Part shown: positions 1-5,663 of the stretch, in pieces | How positions within the stretch are numbered: position 1 is the first letter of the stretch | How the letters are laid out: each line of letters opens with the position of its first letter | NCBI GenBank assembly: GCA_902494815.1 | Contig: CABUVB010000088.1 | Coordinates: 1 to 7,393, forward strand | DNA from: an uncultured Collinsella sp. | GTDB lineage: Bacteria > Actinomycetota > Coriobacteriia > Coriobacteriales > Coriobacteriaceae | Length of the DNA stretch: 7,393 nt | Direction: 5' to 3' | Position numbers and translations under genes: made by a program | The notes under the pieces: generated by a model | The model's database searches: none | What the model was told of the DNA's origin: nothing | Seen by the model: the letters and a program-made list of their open reading frames with translations, nothing else

Positions 1-57
1 CAGGTGCGATAAGATAGAACGCCATGTCTGGCTGCGCGGTTTACGCAGGCTGGGCAA

Positions 58-99
58 ATCTGTACGACGCCGCCCGGAACGACACGGGGCGGCACAGAT
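58..99 (+). promoter_or_regulatory. Bulged hairpin in the aspS leader, just before the ribosome binding site
   Basis: ATCTGT (58-63) is complementary to ACAGAT (94-99), and GCCGCCC (69-75) to GGGCGGC (87-93). This gives a two-part stem of 6 and 7 bp, with ACGAC (64-68) bulged on the 5' side only and an 11-nt loop. It ends about 5 nt before the AAAGGAGGA ribosome binding site of aspS. No T-run follows, so it is not an ordinary terminator. It could be a translational control element, an mRNA-stabilising 5' structure, or the end of an upstream transcript. The pairing is seen directly; any function is inference. Confidence 0.45.
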
Positions 100-120
100 C
101 CATAAAGGAGGATCACTGGT

Positions 121-1908
121 ATGAGCCAGACCCGTCCCATCGATGAGCATTCCATGCACACCCGTACCTGCGGCGAGCTTCGCTTCGAGAACGTGGGCGA
201 AGAGGTCACCCTCACCGGTTGGGTGAGTCGTCGCCGCGACCACGGCGGCCTTATCTTCTGCGACCTTCGCGACCGCGAGGGCATCACGCAGCTCACCTTC
301 GACCCCGAGCACTCCGACGGCGATGCCTTTAAGATCGCCGAGACCATGCGTCCCGAGTGGCCCATCAAGATCCACGGCGTCGTGCGCGCTCGTGGCGAGG
401 AGACCACCAACACCAAGCTCGCGACCGGCGAGATCGAGGTCCTGACCGACCACGCCGAGGTGCTCAACACGTCCGTCACCCCGCCGTTCCAGATCGAGGA
501 CGGCATCGAGACCAGCGAGGACACCCGCCTGCGCTATCGCTATCTGGACCTTCGCCGTCCCGAGATGATGGCCAACCTCAAGCTGCGCTCCGACTTCACC
601 TTTGCCATTCGCGAGGCACTGCACAACCGTGAGTTCATGGAGGTCGAGACGCCCTCCCTGTTTAAGTCCACGCCCGAGGGCGCCCGCGACTTCATCGTTC
701 CCAGCCGTATTCAGCCGGGCAACTTCTACGCCCTGCCGCAGTCCCCGCAGCTCCTGAAGCAGCTGCTCATGGTCGGTGGCGTCGAGCGCTACTACCAGGT
801 TGCCAAGTGCTTCCGCGACGAGGACCTGCGTGCCGACCGTCAGCCCGAGTTCACCCAGGTCGATATCGAGATGTCCTTCGTGGACCAGAACGATGTCATG
901 AGCGCGCTCGAAGAGGTTCTTGCCGATGCCTTCGGTCGCATGGGTGTCGAGATGCCCACGCCGCTGCGTCGCATGAACTACTGGGATGCCATGGACACCT
1001 ATGGCTCCGACAAGCCCGATACCCGCTATGGCATGCACCTGGTCGACCTGACCGACATCTTTGCCAACTCCAAGTTCAAGGTCTTTGCGACCGCCGCAAA
1101 TGAGGAGGGCTCTGTCGTCAAGGCCATCAACGCCAAGGGCGCCGGTGCCTGGGCACGTGCCAAGATCGATAAGCTCGCCGGCGTGGCCTCCACGTTTGGC
1201 GCCAAAGGCCTGGCCTGGATCGCCTTCCGCGAGGATGGCTCCATCAACAGCCCCATCGTCAAGTTCTTCTCGGACGAGGAGATGGCCGCTCTGCGCGAGC
1301 GCATGGACGTCGAGCCCGGCGACCTTGTGATGTTCGCCGCCGGCCCGCGCCTGCTCTCTGACGAGATCCTGGGCGGCATGCGCTCGCACATGGCCAATGC
1401 GCTCGAGATCAAGCGCGAGGGCCACGACTTCCTGTGGGTCGTCAACTTCCCGCTGTTCCACTGGGATGAGGACCGCAAGGCCTATGCAGCCGAGCACCAG
1501 CCCTTTACCCTGCCGACCGAGACCGACATCGCCAAGATCGAGGCCGACCCGTTGGCAGCTGGTTCTTGCACCTATGACTTTGTCATGGACGGTTTTGAGG
1601 CCGGCGGCGGCGGTATGCGTATCCACAACGCCGAGATGCAGATGTCCATGCTCAAGCTCCTGGGCTTTACCGAGGAGCGCGCCGAGTCTCAGTTTGGCTT
1701 CCTCATGGAGGCCCTCAAGTTTGGTGCGCCCCCGATGGGCGGTTTCGCTCTGGGCCTGGACCGCGTGTGCATGCTGCTCACCGGCTCCGACTCCATCCGC
1801 GACGTCATGGCGTTCCCCAAGACGGCCAGCGGCTCCGACCTCATGTCGGGCGCCCCGAGTGCCGTTAGTGGCGCCCAGCTCAAGGACGTCAGCCTGCGCC
1901 TGATGTAG
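121..1908 (+). CDS. aspS: Aspartyl-tRNA synthetase (bacterial type, class II)
   Basis: This enzyme attaches aspartate to tRNA-Asp in the cytoplasm, using ATP. The 595-residue length is normal for the bacterial type. An N-terminal OB-fold anticodon-binding domain (about residues 15-120) carries the GWVSRRRDHGG signature. Class II motif 1 surrounds METP-like residues near 175-190 (VETPSLFKSTPEGARDF). Motif 2 is FRDEDLRADRQPEFTQ (231-246), and motif 3 contains GFALGLDRV (541-549). The bacteria-specific GAD insertion lies between motifs 2 and 3. The ATG at 121 is chosen because AAAGGAGGA (104-112) is well spaced before it. This gives about 11 residues before the position where most AspRS start (Met12), and initiation at Met12 (154) cannot be excluded. 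His41 in RRRDHGG sits where the E. coli enzyme has Leu30 and the non-discriminating P. aeruginosa enzyme has His31. A terminator follows directly, so the gene ends its transcript. The family is certain; tRNA-Asn charging is open. Confidence 0.98.
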   Translation: MSQTRPIDEHSMHTRTCGELRFENVGEEVTLTGWVSRRRDHGGLIFCDLRDREGITQLTFDPEHSDGDAFKIAETMRPEWPIKIHGVVRARGEETTNTKLATGEIEVLTDHAEVLNTSVTPPFQIEDGIETSEDTRLRYRYLDLRRPEMMANLKLRSDFTFAIREALHNREFMEVETPSLFKSTPEGARDFIVPSRIQPGNFYALPQSPQLLKQLLMVGGVERYYQVAKCFRDEDLRADRQPEFTQVDIEMSFVDQNDVMSALEEVLADAFGRMGVEMPTPLRRMNYWDAMDTYGSDKPDTRYGMHLVDLTDIFANSKFKVFATAANEEGSVVKAINAKGAGAWARAKIDKLAGVASTFGAKGLAWIAFREDGSINSPIVKFFSDEEMAALRERMDVEPGDLVMFAAGPRLLSDEILGGMRSHMANALEIKREGHDFLWVVNFPLFHWDEDRKAYAAEHQPFTLPTETDIAKIEADPLAAGSCTYDFVMDGFEAGGGGMRIHNAEMQMSMLKLLGFTEERAESQFGFLMEALKFGAPPMGGFALGLDRVCMLLTGSDSIRDVMAFPKTASGSDLMSGAPSAVSGAQLKDVSLRLM

Positions 1909-1933
1909 GCAAGCGGCTACATATTGCCCGTTG

Positions 1934-1967
1934 CGAGGGAAGGACGCGTGCCTTCCCTCGTTTTTTT
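1934..1967 (+). terminator. Intrinsic terminator of aspS
   Basis: A perfect 10-bp stem is formed by CGAGGGAAGG (1934-1943) and CCTTCCCTCG (1951-1960), with a 7-nt loop and an uninterrupted run of seven T (1961-1967). It starts 26 nt after the aspS stop codon. It separates aspS from the HPr gene. Confidence 0.95.
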
Positions 1968-1997
1968 GGGACGGGGATGCGGCCGGTAACGTACAAT
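1966..1997 (+). promoter_or_regulatory. Possible promoter of the HPr gene
   Basis: TACAAT (1992-1997) matches the -10 consensus at five of six bases. The only -35-like hexamer upstream, TTGGGA (1966-1971), matches four of six and is 20 nt away, which is longer than ideal. A transcript from here would start near 2004, giving a leader of about 48 nt to the ATG at 2052. The preceding terminator implies that a promoter should lie in this short gap; this assignment is tentative. Confidence 0.3.
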
Positions 1998-2051
1998 AAC
2001 TACCACGTGGCTGGGTTTGCCGGCCGAATGTGCGATGTCGTGGGAGGGGAC

Positions 2052-2300
2052 ATGGTCGAGTTTACAAAGACGATTAAAGATCCGTTGGGATTACATGCCC
2101 GCCCGGTTGCGCTGCTCTATGACATCATTGCCAAGCATCGTAGCGACGTGTCAGTCAGTATCGGCGATCGCCACACGGATGGCCGCGACGTTATAGGGCT
2201 CATGGCACTCTGCGGCGAATGTGGCGAAGACGTCGTGTTCCGTGTTTCGGGCGTGGATGAGGCCTCCTGCGTCACGTCGATCAGAAACCTCTCGCTTTAA
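2052..2300 (+). CDS. ptsH: HPr-family phosphocarrier protein with Asp at the Ser46 position
   Basis: This is a small cytoplasmic protein of the PTS HPr family (82 aa; usual length 85-90). HPr passes phosphate from enzyme I to sugar-specific EIIA proteins through His15. The active-site motif GLHARP is intact, and from the ATG at 2052 its histidine is exactly residue 15. That supports this start over the in-frame ATG at 1977, which lies right after a terminator and upstream of the likely -10. GGGAGGGG (2042-2049) is the ribosome binding site, closer than usual. The protein aligns without gaps to B. subtilis HPr through GLMAL (in place of GVMSL). In this alignment the regulatory Ser46, target of HPr kinase in Firmicutes, is replaced by Asp (K-S-I-M-G becomes R-D-V-I-G). 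Asp there is the classic phosphoserine mimic. Enzyme I and PTS permease genes are not in the window, and the gene is a single unit with its own terminator. It may be a true PTS carrier, or a regulatory HPr-like protein for another phosphotransfer chain. Confidence 0.88.
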   Translation: MVEFTKTIKDPLGLHARPVALLYDIIAKHRSDVSVSIGDRHTDGRDVIGLMALCGECGEDVVFRVSGVDEASCVTSIRNLSL

Positions 2301-2308
2301 CCTCAACA

Positions 2309-2340
2309 ATGTGACAAAGGGGCAGTCCCCTCTGTTGCAT
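2309..2340. repeat. Repeat-like imperfect hairpin after the HPr gene
   Basis: Bases 2309-2322 pair with 2327-2340 around a CAGT tetraloop. The 14-position stem has one A-C mismatch and two G-U pairs, with a GGGG/CCCC top. It begins 8 nt after the HPr stop and is not followed by a T-run. A separate, better terminator lies 14 nt downstream. The compact GTGACAAAGGGGCAGTCCCC core resembles dispersed intergenic palindromes (REP-like), but copy number cannot be judged from one window. Confidence 0.4.
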
Positions 2341-2354
2341 AAATTGGTATCAAT

Positions 2355-2393
2355 AGGCACTGCAAAGAGATGGTCTTTGCGGTGCCTTTGTTT
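2355..2393 (+). terminator. Intrinsic terminator of the HPr gene
   Basis: AGGCACTGCAAAGA (2355-2368) pairs with TCTTTGCGGTGCCT (2374-2387). This forms a 14-bp stem with one G-U pair and a 5-nt GATGG loop, followed by TTGTTT. The T-tract is broken by one G, but the stem is long. It lies 54 nt after the HPr stop and isolates HPr from the feo genes. Confidence 0.8.
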
Positions 2394-2402
2394 CGTATGG
2401 GA

Positions 2403-2490
2403 AACTTTTTCGAAATCTGGATGGGGACCCTTTCCAAAAAGTTAACCACGTGTTAGTTTACTAAAGCGAACATAGGCGTGGTTAACTTTT
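2403..2490. promoter_or_regulatory. Feo leader: 14-bp inverted repeat containing GTTAAC, with a competing upstream arm
   Basis: AAAAGTTAACCACG (2437-2450) and CGTGGTTAACTTTT (2477-2490) are perfect 14-bp inverted repeats separated by 26 nt. In the spacer, TTAGT (2453-2457) and ACTAA (2460-2464) form a smaller palindrome. Its left part, TTAGTTTA, matches seven of the first eight bases of the DtxR/IdeR box TTAGGTTA. An upstream AACTTTTT (2403-2410) is also complementary to AAAAAGTT (2436-2443), so the middle arm has two possible partners. The region sits 43-130 nt before the first feoA. It is either a DNA operator pair or an RNA leader with alternative folds; the sequence alone does not decide. 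Confidence 0.5.
2431..2459 (+). promoter_or_regulatory. Possible feo operon promoter (extended -10)
   Basis: TTTCCA (2431-2436, four of six to the -35 consensus) is followed after 17 nt by TAGTTT (2454-2459), preceded by TG one base before it (2451-2452), as in an extended -10. The -10 is poor (three of six). It overlaps the TTAGTTTACTAA palindrome, which would suit repression by a DtxR-type protein. The call is tentative and rests on spacing and the need for a promoter after the HPr terminator. Confidence 0.25.
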
Positions 2491-2533
2491 GCTGCGTCGA
2501 TGTGAAGGACGAATCGATGTTAGGAGCCCAGTC

Positions 2534-2776
2534 ATGTCTTGCGGACCGCAGATGCCGGCAATGCCGCTTTCGATGGTAAAAGCGGGCGAAACCGTGCGCG
2601 TGTCTCGTGTAAAGGGCAATGAGGATATGAAGCACCACCTCAAGGACCTCGGCTTTGTCGAGGGCAACGAAATCCACGTGGTGAGCTCGAGTGGCGCCAA
2701 TATCATCGTCACTGTGCTGGGCGCACGCTTTGGTATCGATTCCAAGGTTGCCATGCACATCATGACCGTCGGTTAG
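2534..2776 (+). CDS. feoA: FeoA-domain protein, first copy (ferrous iron uptake)
   Basis: This is an 80-residue cytoplasmic FeoA protein with an SH3-like beta-barrel fold, thought to bind FeoB and modulate its Fe(II) transport. Nearly the whole chain is the FeoA domain. MPLSMVKAGETVRV opens it, the conserved LKDLGFVEGNEIHVV element lies at about residues 36-50, and the VLGARFGIDSKVAMHIMTV strand-helix-strand end closes it. The ATG at 2534 has AGGAG (2522-2526) seven bases upstream, so it is preferred over internal Met7, Met10 or Met14. A short N-terminal extension with Cys3 precedes the domain. A second feoA follows after 40 bp and feoB after that, the usual order in Firmicutes-type feo loci. 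A 7-bp hairpin (2765-2784) straddles the stop codon. The family is clear; whether this copy or the next is the main FeoB partner is unknown. Confidence 0.93.
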   Translation: MSCGPQMPAMPLSMVKAGETVRVSRVKGNEDMKHHLKDLGFVEGNEIHVVSSSGANIIVTVLGARFGIDSKVAMHIMTVG

Positions 2777-2816
2777 TCGACGGTATTTCTGTACGCACTG
2801 AAAGGGGGACAAGTAA

Positions 2817-3038
2817 ATGAAGACGTTGGGTGACGTTAAGGTGGGCGAGAGCTCCACCATCGTCAAGCTTCACGGTGAGGGTGCGCTTCGCCGCCACCTT
2901 ATGGACCTGGGGCTCATCAAGGGCACTTCGTTCAAGGTCGTGAAGGTTGCACCGCTCGGCGATCCGGTCGAGATCAACGTGCGCGGCTACGAGCTTTCCA
3001 TCCGCAAGGAGGAGGCCGCCGTCGTCGAGGTCCAGTAA
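2817..3038 (+). CDS. feoA: FeoA-domain protein, second copy
   Basis: This is a 73-residue second FeoA. The pattern is MKTLGDVKVGESSTIVKLHG, then LRRHLMDLGLIKGTSFKVV (about 25-43), then APLGDPVEINVRGYELSIRKEEAAVVEV. The central APLGDPVEI segment, followed by an L-S-I-R-K-E-E-A run, is the more classical FeoA form. The first copy is more divergent (SSGANIIVTV). AAAGGGGG (2801-2808) is an eight-base-spaced ribosome binding site for the ATG at 2817. Both copies keep the D-L-G core, so neither looks decayed. They differ in most other residues, so they are not a recent duplication. The gene probably shares a transcript with the first feoA (40 bp gap, no T-run). The 123-bp gap to feoB holds an iron-box-like palindrome and a hairpin, so feoB may be controlled partly on its own. 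Confidence 0.93.
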   Translation: MKTLGDVKVGESSTIVKLHGEGALRRHLMDLGLIKGTSFKVVKVAPLGDPVEINVRGYELSIRKEEAAVVEVQ

Positions 3039-3069
3039 GGACTCGAGGCGCATATTTCTGCAGATAAAG

Positions 3070-3088
3070 TTAGGTTTTTCTAACTTAA
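3070..3088. promoter_or_regulatory. DtxR/IdeR-like iron box upstream of feoB
   Basis: TTAGGTTTTTCTAACTTAA matches the 19-bp actinobacterial DtxR/IdeR box (TTAGGTTAGCCTAACCTAA, as I remember it) at 15 of 19 positions. The first seven bases and the CTAAC are identical. The same stretch also forms a slightly shifted palindrome with perfect 7-bp arms, AAGTTAG (3067-3073) and CTAACTT (3080-3086), flanked by CTGCA (3058-3062) and TGCAG (3089-3093). It could therefore also fold as RNA. Placement 74 bp before feoB fits iron-dependent repression of feoB. The match is seen; the regulator is inferred and is not encoded in this window. Confidence 0.6.
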
Positions 3089-3115
3089 TGCAGCATCTTT
3101 GAAGCACATTATCCA

Positions 3116-3141
3116 GCCTGCGCGGAGAAAGCAGCGCAGGC
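3116..3141 (+). promoter_or_regulatory. Hairpin before the feoB ribosome binding site
   Basis: GCCTGCGC (3116-3123) and GCGCAGGC (3134-3141) form a perfect GC-rich 8-bp stem with a 10-nt purine-rich loop. It ends 4 nt before the AAGGAAGAAGGA binding region of feoB. No T-run follows. It may set the 5' end of a feoB mRNA or tune translation; no function can be shown from sequence. Confidence 0.45.
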
Positions 3142-3161
3142 ACACAAGGAAGAAGGATTGA

Positions 3162-5489
3162 ATGGCGGATTCTCAGATCCATGTCGCGCTGGCGGGTAAC
3201 CCCAACTGCGGCAAGACCACGCTTTTCAACCTGATCACCGGCGCCAACGGCTACGTTGGCAACTGGCCCGGCGTCACGGTTGAGAAAAAGGAAGCCAAGC
3301 TCCTAAGCGACAAGAACGTTACCATCACGGACCTCCCTGGCATCTACTCGCTTTCCCCCTACAGCCCCGAGGAGCAATGCTCGCGCGATTACCTCATGAG
3401 CGGCGAGCCCGATGTTGTCGTCCAAGTCGTCGATGCCACCAACCTCGAGCGTAACCTGTACCTGGCGCTTCAGGTCATCGAGACCGGCCTGCCCGTGGTC
3501 GTTGCCCTCAACATGGCCGACCTGGTCGAGAAGAACGGCGATAAGATCGACACGGACAAGCTCTCCAAGAAGCTCGGTTGTCCGGTCATGATGATCTCGG
3601 CTCTTAAGAACAAGGGCATCAAGGAGCTGTTCGAGCAGGTCAAGAAGTCTGCTGCTTCCAAGGGCCAGGTGTCGGAGCACAAGTTCGATTCCTCCATCGA
3701 GGACGTTCTGGACCACATCGAGAACAACCTGCCTGCGAGCGTTCCCGCCAACAAGCGCCGCTACTATGCCGTCAAGCTGTTCGAGCGCGATGCGGACGCC
3801 TGCAAGCTCATCAACCTCACCAAGGAGAAGGCCGCTCGCGTCGAAGAGCTGGTCGCTCAGTGCGAGCAGGACTGCGACGATGACGCCGAGTCCATCATCA
3901 CCGGCGAGCGCTACGGCGTCATCGCGCACATCATCGACGAGTGCCTCACCAAGGCCCCGGCCAAGATGAGCACCTCCGAGAAGATCGACCGCGTGGTTAC
4001 CAACCGTATCCTGGGCTTGCCGATCTTTGTGGTCATCATGTTCTGCGTGTACTATATCGCTGTTTCTACCTTGGGCGGCACGGTGACCGACTTCACCAAC
4101 GACCAGCTCTTCGGTACCGACGGTTGGTACGTGCTCGGTCAGGGCCGCGACGCCTACGACGCGGCCGTCGAGGCTGCGGGCGACAATGCCGACTCGGTCG
4201 ACCCGGCACAGTACGGCCCCTATGTTCCGGGTATTACCACCGTGGTGCATGACGCCCTTGTGGCGGGCGGCACCGAGGACGGTGGCCTGGTTGATTCGCT
4301 GGTCTGCGACGGTATCGTCGGCGGCCTGGGCGCCATCTTCGGCTTTGTGCCGCAGATGTTCCTGCTGTTCGTCATGCTGTCCTTCCTGGAGGACTGCGGC
4401 TATATGGCCCGCGTCGCCTTCATCATGGACCGCGTGTTCCGCCGCTTCGGCCTGTCCGGTAAGTCCTTCATTCCTATGCTCGTGTCTTCGGGCTGCGGCG
4501 TCCCCGGCGTCATGGCTACTAAGACCATCGAGAACGAGAAGGACCGCCGCATGACGGTCATGACTACCACGTTCATCCCCTGCGGCGCTAAGCTGCCGAT
4601 CATCGCCCTGCTCATGGGTTCCATCATCGGCGACTCTTCCACCACCGCGGCGTGGATCAGCCCGCTCTTCTACTTCCTGGGCGTCTTTGCCGTCATCGCC
4701 TCGGGCCTTATGCTCAAGAAGACCAAGCTCTTCGCCGGTCGCCCGACGCCGTTCGTTATGGAGCTTCCCGCCTACCACTTCCCGGCGATCCGCTCTTGGG
4801 CGCTGCACGTGTGGGAGCGCTGCTGGGCCTTTATCAAGAAGGCCGGCACGGTCATCTTCGCGTCCACTGTCGTGGTTTGGTTCCTGTCCAACTTTGGTAG
4901 CTACAACGGTTCCTTTGGCTTCCTGCCTGCGATGGACGGCATCCCCGAGGAGTTCATGGACTACTCCGTGCTCGCCATGCTCGGCAACCTGGTCGCTTGG
5001 ATCTTCGCCCCGCTCGGCTTTAGCACCTGGCAGGCCACCGCGCTGACTGTCTCTGGCCTCGTCGCCAAGGAGAACGTCGTCGCCACCGCCGGCTCGCTGC
5101 TGTCCGTCGCCGACGCGGGCGAGACCGACCCGAGCCTGTGGACCGCGTTTGCCGGCATGTTCCCCACCATGGGCGCTTGCGTTGCCTTCGGCGCCTTCAA
5201 CCTGCTGTGCGCTCCGTGCTTTGCCGCCATTGGCACCATCCGCAACCAGATGGATTCCGGCAAGTGGACTGCGATCGCCATCGGTTACGAGTGCGCCTTC
5301 GCTTGGGTGATCGGCCTGTTCATCAACCAGTTCTACAACCTGCTTGTCCTTGGGCAGTTTGGTATCTGGACGATTGTGGCCATCGTGCTGCTGGCTGCGA
5401 TGCTCTTCCAGATCTTCCGTCCCATGCCAAAGCATGCATGGACCGACGAGGACGAGACCAACACTGCTTCCGCCGCAGTTTCCGCTTAA
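3162..5489 (+). CDS. feoB: Ferrous iron transport protein B (FeoB), GTPase-coupled Fe(II) permease
   Basis: FeoB brings Fe(II) across the cytoplasmic membrane under GTP control. This 775-residue copy is full length. The N-terminal G domain shows G1 GNPNCGKT (12-19), the switch segment GNWPGVTVE (33-41), G3 DLPG (57-60), G4 NMAD (117-120) and G5 SAL (146-148). A helical GDI-like linker follows to about 275. The membrane part starts near ILGLPIFVVIMF (283-294). It holds the first Gate element SSGCGVPGVMA (442-452), the second Cys element FIPCGAKLP (471-479), ELPAYHFP (534-541), the second Gate SGLVAKENVV (631-640) and CAPCF (683-687). The gating cysteines Cys445 and Cys474 are present. An acidic extracytoplasmic loop of about 75 residues follows the first helix (about 308-383). 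The C-terminus ends in a short acidic tail with no fused FeoC domain. The ATG at 3162 is preceded by AAGGAAGAAGGA. The two upstream feoA genes and the downstream Cys-rich gene support the call. A strong terminator follows. Confidence 0.98.
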   Translation: MADSQIHVALAGNPNCGKTTLFNLITGANGYVGNWPGVTVEKKEAKLLSDKNVTITDLPGIYSLSPYSPEEQCSRDYLMSGEPDVVVQVVDATNLERNLYLALQVIETGLPVVVALNMADLVEKNGDKIDTDKLSKKLGCPVMMISALKNKGIKELFEQVKKSAASKGQVSEHKFDSSIEDVLDHIENNLPASVPANKRRYYAVKLFERDADACKLINLTKEKAARVEELVAQCEQDCDDDAESIITGERYGVIAHIIDECLTKAPAKMSTSEKIDRVVTNRILGLPIFVVIMFCVYYIAVSTLGGTVTDFTNDQLFGTDGWYVLGQGRDAYDAAVEAAGDNADSVDPAQYGPYVPGITTVVHDALVAGGTEDGGLVDSLVCDGIVGGLGAIFGFVPQMFLLFVMLSFLEDCGYMARVAFIMDRVFRRFGLSGKSFIPMLVSSGCGVPGVMATKTIENEKDRRMTVMTTTFIPCGAKLPIIALLMGSIIGDSSTTAAWISPLFYFLGVFAVIASGLMLKKTKLFAGRPTPFVMELPAYHFPAIRSWALHVWERCWAFIKKAGTVIFASTVVVWFLSNFGSYNGSFGFLPAMDGIPEEFMDYSVLAMLGNLVAWIFAPLGFSTWQATALTVSGLVAKENVVATAGSLLSVADAGETDPSLWTAFAGMFPTMGACVAFGAFNLLCAPCFAAIGTIRNQMDSGKWTAIAIGYECAFAWVIGLFINQFYNLLVLGQFGIWTIVAIVLLAAMLFQIFRPMPKHAWTDEDETNTASAAVSA

Positions 5490-5518
5490 GTCCGAATAAG
5501 GATTAACCCCTTTCCACG

Positions 5519-5551
5519 AGCCCGGGTGTCCCAGCGACACTCGGGCTTTTT
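5519..5551 (+). terminator. Intrinsic terminator of the feo operon
   Basis: AGCCCGGGTGTC (5519-5530) pairs with GACACTCGGGCT (5536-5547). This gives a 12-bp stem with one G-U pair and a 5-nt loop, ending in TTTTT (5547-5551). It lies 30 nt after the feoB stop and before the small Cys-rich gene, so that gene depends on read-through or on its own promoter. Confidence 0.93.
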
Positions 5552-5587
5552 GGTGGGGGAGATATGGCGTTTCCGCAGATAAAACCG

Positions 5588-5613
5588 ACCAAAATAAACC
5601 GTCCCTATTTGGT
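5588..5613. repeat. Inverted repeat between feoB and the Cys-rich gene
   Basis: ACCAAAATA (5588-5596) is complementary to TATTTGGT (5606-5613) with one bulged A, around AACCGTCCC. The surrounding 112 bp is AT-richer than its neighbours and holds no convincing gene. The element looks like a dispersed intergenic palindrome, though a cis-acting site for the next gene is equally possible. Copy number in the genome would decide. Confidence 0.35.
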
Positions 5614-5663
5614 AGGTGGAGAATGGGGTAAAGTAAGTGATGGTTAACTAGAGGAGGCTTGCT

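Noticed and set aside
1..12. CAG GTG CGA TAA at the window start as the end of an upstream gene
   Set aside because: Three codons and a stop cannot support a gene call. It may be the tail of a neighbouring gene, but nothing in the window confirms it.
1977..2051. Longer HPr start at 1977 (25 extra residues)
   Set aside because: The ATG lies only 9 bases after the aspS terminator T-run and upstream of the likely -10, with no proper binding site. The start at 2052 puts the active-site His exactly at residue 15.
2398..2457. A 19-codon frame in the feo leader, as a possible leader peptide
   Set aside because: No ribosome binding site precedes the ATG, which lies just after the HPr terminator; the residues show no regulatory codon run.
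2765..2784. 7-bp hairpin ACCGTCG/CGACGGT across the stop codon of the first feoA, as a terminator
   Set aside because: It is short and lacks a T-run, and the second feoA follows 40 bp after the first with a good binding site; at most it is a weak processing or pausing site.
4083..4310. Long acidic loop after the first FeoB membrane helix as a novel domain
   Set aside because: Loops of this kind occur, as far as I recall, in other Firmicutes-type FeoB proteins, and no separate domain pattern is visible.
5564..5647. A 27-codon frame (starting MAFPQIKPTKINRP) between feoB and the Cys-rich gene
   Set aside because: It is very short, its G-rich upstream stretch is too close to the ATG, and it reads straight through the inverted repeat, so it probably reflects the repeat and not a gene.
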